Shown: positions 19,101 through 26,422 of the stretch, in pieces
How the letters are laid out: each line of letters starts with the position of its first letter
How positions within the stretch are numbered: the first letter of the stretch is position 1
Assembly: GCA_016931615.1 (NCBI GenBank)
Contig: JAFGEL010000052.1
Span: 19,834 to 83,833, forward strand
Length of the DNA: 64,000 nt
DNA from: Desulfuromonadales bacterium
GTDB taxonomy: Bacteria > Desulfobacterota > Desulfuromonadia > Desulfuromonadales > Geopsychrobacteraceae
Reading direction: 5' to 3'
Program-made: the position numbers and the translations under genes
The notes under the pieces: generated by a model
What the model was told of the DNA's origin: nothing
Databases searched by the model: none
Seen by the model: the letters and a program-made list of their open reading frames with translations, nothing else

Positions 19101-20099
19101 ATGAAAGCGACATCTCTTTATCATAAACCGCTGGCTGTCACCCTTGAAGAGCACCCTTATATTGAAGATTTTCTGTCTTCTTTCGGCCTCGAAATTCAGC
19201 CGACAACGACAAGTCTGGAAGAGTATCTGGACACACTTGATCCTGATCTGCTGGAAGATCTCGGAATCAGTTCTGAACAGCTGCGCAAGTCTCTCGACGA
19301 TTTCCTTGCAGGTATGCTGGCGTTGCAGAGCCCACTGGATAAAGTCGAGTCATTGACCATCATCGGTGGTCGGGATAAGACGGGACGTCCGGAGCACATT
19401 GAACTGACCCTGAGACCGGGGGAAGTGGTCTGCATCGTCGGCCCGACCGGCTCCGGCAAAAGCCGTCTTTTGGCAGACATTGAGTGGGTGGCACAGGGGG
19501 ACACACCTACCGGTCGAAAAATTCTCATCAATGATCAGGTCCCGGACAGCAAATGGCGTTTTTCCACTGAGCATAAGCTGGTGGCCCAGCTTTCACAGAA
19601 CATGAACTTTGTCATGGATCTGTCGGCAGAAGAATTCATCCGCATGCATGCTGAAAGCCGCCTGGTTACGAACCCGGAAGAGAAAATCGCCCAGATCCTG
19701 GAACAGGCTAACGAGCTGGCCGGAGAGAGGTTCAGCCCGAACACGCCGGTAACCTCCTTAAGCGGTGGACAGTCGCGTGCACTGATGATTGCCGACATGG
19801 CCATCTTAAGCAAATCCCCGATCGCCCTGATCGATGAAATAGAGAATGCCGGCATCGATCGCAAAAAAGCGCTGGACCTCCTGGTAAAAGAAGAAAAGAT
19901 CATCCTTATGGCTACCCATGATCCGATTCTGGCCTTGATGGGTGACCGGCGTCTGGTTATTCGCAACGGCGGTATCGACAAGATCATAGAATCGAGTCCA
20001 GCTGAGCGGAAAAACCTGATCGCCCTGGAAGAACTCGACAATAAACTGCTCGCGCTGCGAAATCGTATTCGCGGCGGAGAAACCCTGGAAAATATTTAA
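19101..20099 (+). CDS. ABC-type ATPase with N-terminal extension; no permease partner in the cluster
   Basis: GPTGSGKS Walker A, LSGGQ signature, ALIDEIENAG Walker B, ATHD switch; ~100 aa N-terminal extension including HPYIEDFLSSFGLEI. Confidence 0.85.
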   Translation: MKATSLYHKPLAVTLEEHPYIEDFLSSFGLEIQPTTTSLEEYLDTLDPDLLEDLGISSEQLRKSLDDFLAGMLALQSPLDKVESLTIIGGRDKTGRPEHIELTLRPGEVVCIVGPTGSGKSRLLADIEWVAQGDTPTGRKILINDQVPDSKWRFSTEHKLVAQLSQNMNFVMDLSAEEFIRMHAESRLVTNPEEKIAQILEQANELAGERFSPNTPVTSLSGGQSRALMIADMAILSKSPIALIDEIENAGIDRKKALDLLVKEEKIILMATHDPILALMGDRRLVIRNGGIDKIIESSPAERKNLIALEELDNKLLALRNRIRGGETLENI

Positions 20100-20110
20100 G
20101 GAGTGATAAA

Positions 20111-20353
20111 ATGCACGATGGTTGCAACGGACGTTTTGAAAATGGAAGTCTGATCGTCAATAAGTTAAGACAGATGGGCTTCAGCAGCATGTTGATGCCG
20201 ACCCCCCTGAAACTGACTTGTGAAGCTTGCGAGGCAACTTTTACCATGCATACCATGGAAAGCAGCTGCAGCAACTGCGGCATGGTCTATGGAGTGACCC
20301 CCTGCCATGCAACCGATCCGGCAAGTATTCAGCCGGCAGGGGTGGGTTACTAA
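20111..20353 (+). CDS. Small zinc-ribbon-like protein
   Basis: 80 aa; CEAC...CSNC pattern; close spacing (11 bp) after the ABC ATPase and GGAG RBS (taaggagtgataaaATG). Confidence 0.7.
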   Translation: MHDGCNGRFENGSLIVNKLRQMGFSSMLMPTPLKLTCEACEATFTMHTMESSCSNCGMVYGVTPCHATDPASIQPAGVGY

Positions 20354-20409
20354 ACGATTGGTATATCTGCCTCAATAAATAAAGTCAACCAACGGGTGGC
20401 GGAGGCGCG

Positions 20410-21060
20410 TTATCGGGGGACCTGGGTGGCCAGCCCGGAAATAAAACTCCAAAGAATGTCTTTCAGGTCGCTTCCGAAGTCATTAAATTTTATCCCGACA
20501 CTGTGTTTGCCACCTACCGGGTCTTTACCCTTCTGAGTCCAGCAGACGGTTCCATCCAGGGTAAAAATATCATCCTGATCAGGCAGCGAAAACTCAACGG
20601 CAATCCCCCCCCCAACCCGTGGCAGAGAATAGGAAGAGGCAATTTCCAAACAGGCTCCTTCCATACTCAGGTTAATAAAGCTTCCGTGGCATTGCACTTT
20701 GTTGTAAAGAATCCGGGTGACAACCTGAGACTCAAACTGATAACGAAAATGATCACGGGCCCCGGTCATCATCCCCTGTAGAATCGCCAGAAACTGCTCA
20801 ATGCTGCGTTTACTCTCATTTGAAGCTGAGGCATTGGCAAATAAAGCGTTGCGCTCATCAATCACCTCGTCAAGCAGTTTACGATAACGAAAAAAACGTT
20901 TCAGTAAATCACTTCTATCGAAGGTGAAACCGTTGGACGAAACCAGGACATTCTTAACCCGAACCTGTGCTGAACAGTGCTCGCATTGAATCGTATCGAT
21001 TTCCGCAAGCAGAGCTGAGCTGATATATTTGTCACATTCCGGGCATTTCATAATCAACAT
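20410..21060 (-). CDS. PilZ-domain protein with N-terminal zinc ribbon
   Basis: CPEC...CEHC ribbon; HFRYQFESQVVTRI ... FINLSMEGACLEI (N/DxSxxG) PilZ signature. Confidence 0.75.
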   Translation of the reverse strand: MLIMKCPECDKYISSALLAEIDTIQCEHCSAQVRVKNVLVSSNGFTFDRSDLLKRFFRYRKLLDEVIDERNALFANASASNESKRSIEQFLAILQGMMTGARDHFRYQFESQVVTRILYNKVQCHGSFINLSMEGACLEIASSYSLPRVGGGIAVEFSLPDQDDIFTLDGTVCWTQKGKDPVGGKHSVGIKFNDFGSDLKDILWSFISGLATQVPR

Positions 21061-21090
21061 AATTATTCCCCAAGTGAAATCTCTGACAGG

Positions 21091-22230
21091 TTAGCGTCCT
21101 GCCTCCAGGCCGAAATCGTTGTGAAAAACCTCCTGATCCCGATAACGATCTCTGATCTTGAGAATATCGTCCAGATGCTCTACAAACAATTCGACCATCA
21201 GCGGCTCAAAATGTTGGCCGGATTCCTCCTTCAAGATCGCGACCGCTTTATCCACCGGCCAGGCCTGTTTGTAAGGACGTTCCGAGGTCAAAGCGTCAAA
21301 AACATCGCTGATTGCCGCGATACGTGCCGCAATCGGAATTGCATCACCGACCAAACCATGCGGATAACCGCTACCATCCCATTTTTCGTGATGGTAGAGT
21401 GCTGTTTCCCGTGCCAGGGTGATCAGCCTGGAATCATGATCGCCGATAATTTTTGCCCCGATTTTCGGATGCTGTTTCATAACATCCCACTCTTCGCGGC
21501 TGAGCTTACCCGGTTTTAACAGGATGCTGTCAGGAATGCCGATTTTTCCGACGTCGTGCATAGTACTGGCATACAGCAACAATTCGGAAAATTCCGTCCC
21601 CAGACCACGTTTTTCCGCCAGAAGCTGACAAACATGACTCATTCTTTTGACATGCGCCCCGGTCTCATTGTCTCTCAACTCTCCGGCAGCGCCCAGCCTC
21701 TGAACTATTTCAAATTGGGTTTCCCGAATTTCTTTGGTCCGTTTCAGAACCTCGGATTCCATGAGATCGGCCCTCAGGACCTGGCGCGTATAGAACATGC
21801 GCGTATTGAGAGTATTTTCGATACGCAGGAGTACTTCCCAGTCCTCAAAAGGTTTGGTCAGGAAATCTTTGGCCCCGGCCGCCAAAGCCTGCTGCCGCGT
21901 ATCCTGATCGGTTTGCGCAGTCAGCACAATCACCGGCAGGAAATCATCTAAAATGATTTTTTCCAGCAGCTTGAGAACATCAATGCCCGACAGGCCCGGC
22001 ATGCGGATATCCAGCAGGACAAGATCGAAGTCGTGTTCCCGACAAAGCGGCATAACCTGTGTGGGATCGGTTGTGGAATAGATGTTGGAGTAATCTTCTT
22101 CTTCGAGGACAGCTTCCAACAAAGCAACATTCGCGGGGTTGTCATCGACAATCAGAATCTTGGCGTCATGAATATCGGCAAGTGCCGCGTGCACAACCAG
22201 ATCATCGAGATCGAACGCAGTGTTTATCAT
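21091..22230 (-). CDS. Response regulator with HD-GYP phosphodiesterase output domain
   Basis: REC (ILIVDDN, LVLLDIRMPG); HDVGKIGIPDSILLKPGKLSREEWDVMKQHP; HHEKWDGSGYPHGL. Confidence 0.95.
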   Translation of the reverse strand: MINTAFDLDDLVVHAALADIHDAKILIVDDNPANVALLEAVLEEEDYSNIYSTTDPTQVMPLCREHDFDLVLLDIRMPGLSGIDVLKLLEKIILDDFLPVIVLTAQTDQDTRQQALAAGAKDFLTKPFEDWEVLLRIENTLNTRMFYTRQVLRADLMESEVLKRTKEIRETQFEIVQRLGAAGELRDNETGAHVKRMSHVCQLLAEKRGLGTEFSELLLYASTMHDVGKIGIPDSILLKPGKLSREEWDVMKQHPKIGAKIIGDHDSRLITLARETALYHHEKWDGSGYPHGLVGDAIPIAARIAAISDVFDALTSERPYKQAWPVDKAVAILKEESGQHFEPLMVELFVEHLDDILKIRDRYRDQEVFHNDFGLEAGR

Positions 22231-25200
22231 TCTACCCCCAAAGTCTCTGTTAAAGTTTTCTTCAGCAGGTCAATCTTGACCGGCTTGGATAAATAACCAT
22301 TGAAACCGAATTTTTCTATTTTTTTCACAGTCTTTTCCATCGCATCCGCACTGACCACCACAACGGGAACAAATTCCGTCTCAGGCTGCGCTTTCAACTG
22401 TCGATAAACCTGAAATCCGTCTATGCCCGGCAAATTCAGATCAAGAAGAATAAGATCCGGAGTCCTGTTTATCGCTGCTTGAATTCCCGCTTCTCCACTG
22501 TCGGCGATTTCCAGGGTGAAACCACCGATATCATCGACAACTTCACGCATAAAACTGATATTTGTCGGGTTATCTTCGATATACAAGAGATGTTTCAAAT
22601 GTTCATCACTGCTTTCCGCTTTTTCAATCTCAGCGCCATTGTTCAGACTCGCCTCGACTTGCTCAAGAGGAACCTTTTTAGTACACAACGGCAAAACAAA
22701 CCAGAAACGACTCCCCTCTCCCAGCCGACTTTCAAAACCGATTTCTCCTCCCATATGCTCAACCAGCTGCTTCGTAATCGTCATGCCGATCCCCGTACCT
22801 TCAATCGCGTCGGGGTTATCCACCATCCTGGTAAAGGGCATAAAGACATCTTTATGCTTGTCTTCAGCAATGCCCAGGCCGTTGTCTGAAACAGCAAAAC
22901 GTAAGAATCCGGCATCTTCCAATGCGGTTGAAATCTCAACGGTACCGCCCTGATGGTTGTATTTGACCGCGTTGGACAACAGGTTGAGCAAAACCTGTTT
23001 GGTCCTCGTCTGATCAGCTCTGATGAAGGGAAAGTGATGGCCGGAACAACGATTGATAAGAGTAATCGATTTGTTGTCCGCCAAAGGTTGGGCGAGAGAA
23101 AGGCATTCCCTCAGAATCTGCTGAGGATCAACGGGCTCGAGGGAAAGAGTAAATTCCCCCGACTCGATACGTGCCAGGTCCAGAACTTCATTAATCAGCT
23201 GCAACAGGTGATCGCCTGCCGACAAGATCTGCTCCGCCATGTGGCGCTGTTTCTCCGTCAACGGATGTTTTTTACTCTTCAACATCAACTGCGAAAATCC
23301 GTTGATCGCATTAAGCGGAGTTCTCAGTTCATGGCTCATCCGTGACAGAAAGATTGATTTTGCCTGATTGGCGCTGACAGCCTGTTTCTGTGCTCTGCGT
23401 AATTCAGTAATATTCTCTTTGACGGCTGCGTAATTGGTAATCTCTCCATGCAGATTTTTGATCGGCACAATCAGCACATTCTCTTCGTAATGTTCGCCAT
23501 TTTTCTTTTTATTGACAAATTCGCCCTGCCAAACTTTACCGCGGCTAATCGTTTTCCATAATTGCGTAAATCTGGCGGCAGGGGTTTTTCCTGATTGCAG
23601 AATGCGTGGATTTTTACCGATAACTTCAGCAGAACGATAACCGGTGGTTTCTTCAAAGGCCGCATTGACGAATTCAATACGCCCTTCAGTATCCGTTATA
23701 ACGATACTATCGGGTGACTGCTCAATCACCAGTCTTAACTTACGGGTTTCTTCTTCAGCCTCCACCCGCGTCGTCACATCACGTGAATTGAGAATGTATG
23801 CTTCCGATCCGTCGTCCTGCTCAAATTTACGGATCAATGATTCCAATACGCGATACGACCCGTCAGGGGTGACAACCCTGTACCTCATCAAATCCATTGC
23901 TTGATATTTCGCGTAAAGCTCATGCATATCGAGATAGGTCATATCTTCCGGTTTGATCAGGTTACGAACATCCTGACCGATGACATCCGACGGGGAAAAC
24001 CCCAGAATACTCTCCGCCGAAGGGCTGGTGTAGGTGATCATTCCGGCAGCATCGACAATGGTGATGATATCGGAAATATTTTCGATCAGTCTGCGGAAAT
24101 GGCGCTCACTTTTGATCAGTGTCAACTGCGCTTTTTTACGCTTAAAAATCTGTTCTTCAAGTGCAGATGTCCGTTCTTTGACCTTATCTTCGAGCTGTTC
24201 CTTGGCCTCCAGAAGAGCTTTCTCAGCTTTCTTCTTTGCGGTCATATCGAGTGTATACTCAATCATCTGAATCAGCTTACCGGATGGATCAAAAACCGGA
24301 TAACCATGAACTTCAACAGTAATTTTTTCACCGTGGGAATTCGTATGCACATGTTCAAGAACAACCGGTTTTCCGGTTTTTTTAACGATCTGTAAATGAC
24401 ATGGATGTTCCTGTCTTGAGCAGGGCAGCAACTGGTGATGACTCAATGCATGACAGGTCATGGTCTCTTTTCCAACCGTCAGACCTGCAGCCGTATTGGC
24501 AAGCACAATTTCGTAATTGTCTGCATTGATGACGCAAAACGGGTGTCCCAGCGATTCAATGATATTGAGCAGAAAAGCCGCCTGATCCGCGACATGATCT
24601 TCAGCCTGTTTACGCTCGGCCACTTCTTTCTCCAGTTCCAGGGTACGAACCTGAACTTTTTTCTCCAGATTTTCGTTGGCAGCCACAAGTTCCAGCTGAT
24701 AGCCGTCCCTTTCATTCAGAATGCGGCGACTTGAGCGCAGAACGAAACTCCCCAGCAGCAGAATTAAACCGGCCATGACTATTCCTGAAGTGTTTTCCAC
24801 GCTGTTAAATCTGCGCACAAACCCGGCATGAATAGCATGAATACGCTCCATTTCCTGCTGACTCTCAAAATGTAACCGGTACGAATTTTCCAGAATCCGC
24901 ACGAAAAACGGCTCTATGCCTTTGTAATGCTGGCTGACTCTATTCACGGCTTCCGCAACAAGCTGTGCATCGCGTTTTTCAAACGCCTTGATTTTTAATT
25001 TTATCACTGCGGAAAATTGTTCAACGATCTGATCAAGGTCGGTTAATTTGGCCGTGAGCTCGATCAGCTGCAAATCTATTTTTTGGATTTGATAATTCTT
25101 GTAAGTCAGCTGCCGAGTAATGATCTCTTCACCGCCGAAGTTTACCGGATAAGATTCAACCCATTCGCCACCCTGATGTAAAACCTCCAGGGTACGATCA

Positions 25201-25487
25201 ACGTCATGTCTCAGCGTTTCAAAGCGTCTGAAAATTCGGTTCATTTCCGATGCACTGTTGACATTCGCCAGATCATGTATCTTGACGTTGATCTCAAACA
25301 GTTTCTTCTGCAGAACATGAGATATTTCGACTTTGATTTGTTCGTTTTTGACCAGGCCCTGCAAATAATTTTGGCGCTGTTCTAGCAAAATATTGCCGGC
25401 TTTCAAACCGGCCAAACTGAACAGAACAAAACCGACCAGTACGGTTATCTGTGCAATGATTGGTTGCTTGAGGTGTTTTAGAATCAT
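22227..25487 (-). CDS. Multi-PAS hybrid sensor histidine kinase
   Basis: Predicted membrane N-terminus, three PAS regions, MSHELRTPLNAINGFSQLML, HATPase, C-terminal REC (LILLDLNLPGIDGF); 4 bp ATGA overlap with the HD-GYP gene. Confidence 0.93.
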   Translation of the reverse strand: MILKHLKQPIIAQITVLVGFVLFSLAGLKAGNILLEQRQNYLQGLVKNEQIKVEISHVLQKKLFEINVKIHDLANVNSASEMNRIFRRFETLRHDVDRTLEVLHQGGEWVESYPVNFGGEEIITRQLTYKNYQIQKIDLQLIELTAKLTDLDQIVEQFSAVIKLKIKAFEKRDAQLVAEAVNRVSQHYKGIEPFFVRILENSYRLHFESQQEMERIHAIHAGFVRRFNSVENTSGIVMAGLILLLGSFVLRSSRRILNERDGYQLELVAANENLEKKVQVRTLELEKEVAERKQAEDHVADQAAFLLNIIESLGHPFCVINADNYEIVLANTAAGLTVGKETMTCHALSHHQLLPCSRQEHPCHLQIVKKTGKPVVLEHVHTNSHGEKITVEVHGYPVFDPSGKLIQMIEYTLDMTAKKKAEKALLEAKEQLEDKVKERTSALEEQIFKRKKAQLTLIKSERHFRRLIENISDIITIVDAAGMITYTSPSAESILGFSPSDVIGQDVRNLIKPEDMTYLDMHELYAKYQAMDLMRYRVVTPDGSYRVLESLIRKFEQDDGSEAYILNSRDVTTRVEAEEETRKLRLVIEQSPDSIVITDTEGRIEFVNAAFEETTGYRSAEVIGKNPRILQSGKTPAARFTQLWKTISRGKVWQGEFVNKKKNGEHYEENVLIVPIKNLHGEITNYAAVKENITELRRAQKQAVSANQAKSIFLSRMSHELRTPLNAINGFSQLMLKSKKHPLTEKQRHMAEQILSAGDHLLQLINEVLDLARIESGEFTLSLEPVDPQQILRECLSLAQPLADNKSITLINRCSGHHFPFIRADQTRTKQVLLNLLSNAVKYNHQGGTVEISTALEDAGFLRFAVSDNGLGIAEDKHKDVFMPFTRMVDNPDAIEGTGIGMTITKQLVEHMGGEIGFESRLGEGSRFWFVLPLCTKKVPLEQVEASLNNGAEIEKAESSDEHLKHLLYIEDNPTNISFMREVVDDIGGFTLEIADSGEAGIQAAINRTPDLILLDLNLPGIDGFQVYRQLKAQPETEFVPVVVVSADAMEKTVKKIEKFGFNGYLSKPVKIDLLKKTLTETLGVE

Positions 25488-25490
25488 GAT

Positions 25491-26285
25491 TTAATCTCTA
25501 AAACCGTAACGCTGAAAAATCTTCCGACCCGTTTCAGAGACAGAGAAATCCATAAACTTTGCCGCCAGTTCAGGATGCTGACTGTACTTCAACACGCTCA
25601 TCACCAGAGGCACCTTTTCCGCGGCGTCTTCAGTTAAGGGAATCAGATACATCTGATCGCGGTTTTCCGGGATAAAACCGACAGCTTTCCAGTTGACAAC
25701 CAGGTCGGCGTCTTTGTCCTTCAGCGCTTTGACCAGGCCTTTTGAATCGGTGGTCAGGTACAGAGCATTTTGCATCACGGCCTGGTAAATTCCGGCTTTC
25801 TCGAGTATTTTTTTTGTTTCGCGCCCAACAGCTCCTGACTTTTCGTTTCCGACAACAACATGAAGACTTTTGTCCACAAGCTGACTCAAATTCGCCTCAA
25901 GACCCTTGGGATTCCCCGGCTGAGAGAAAAAAGCGATCTGGTTATAACCGACTTCAACCTGGTCAAAAATCAAGCCCTGTTTCTCCAGGTTCCGGACATA
26001 ACTCTGGTCACCGGGAAAAAACAGGTCGCCGATTTTATTGACCCCGACCGAGCGCAACAGATGGCCCGAGCCGCCATAACTTATTTTTACCGTACAGTGT
26101 TCCCTCTCCTCGAACAGAGTCTTGATTTCAAGCAACGGCTTGATCATCGTCATACCGCTGTAAATCAGAATTTCCCTGCGGTCAGATCCCTGAGGATAGG
26201 GGTATTGCCGCATATCGCAACCTGAGAAGATGAAAAATGCTAAAAGAGCCGAAACCAAGCGCGCACAAAACATAAATATATCCAT
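25491..26285 (-). CDS. Substrate-binding lipoprotein (ModA/PstS-like)
   Basis: Lipobox FSGC; YGGSGHLLRSVGVNKIGDLFFPGDQSYV and KVPLVMSVLKYSQHPELAAKFMDF typical of molybdate/phosphate-type binding proteins. Confidence 0.8.
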   Translation of the reverse strand: MDIFMFCARLVSALLAFFIFSGCDMRQYPYPQGSDRREILIYSGMTMIKPLLEIKTLFEEREHCTVKISYGGSGHLLRSVGVNKIGDLFFPGDQSYVRNLEKQGLIFDQVEVGYNQIAFFSQPGNPKGLEANLSQLVDKSLHVVVGNEKSGAVGRETKKILEKAGIYQAVMQNALYLTTDSKGLVKALKDKDADLVVNWKAVGFIPENRDQMYLIPLTEDAAEKVPLVMSVLKYSQHPELAAKFMDFSVSETGRKIFQRYGFRD

Positions 26286-26422
26286 ATTAAATTTTACAAA
26301 TTATATTACAGACATTTCATGGGAAAAACAAGAAATAAACTCTGGATATAAGATCGATTCGAAACGATAAATTGCCGATGGAGGCAAGTGTGGCAAGTGA
26401 CTGCTAAGCAGGCTGAAGAGGA

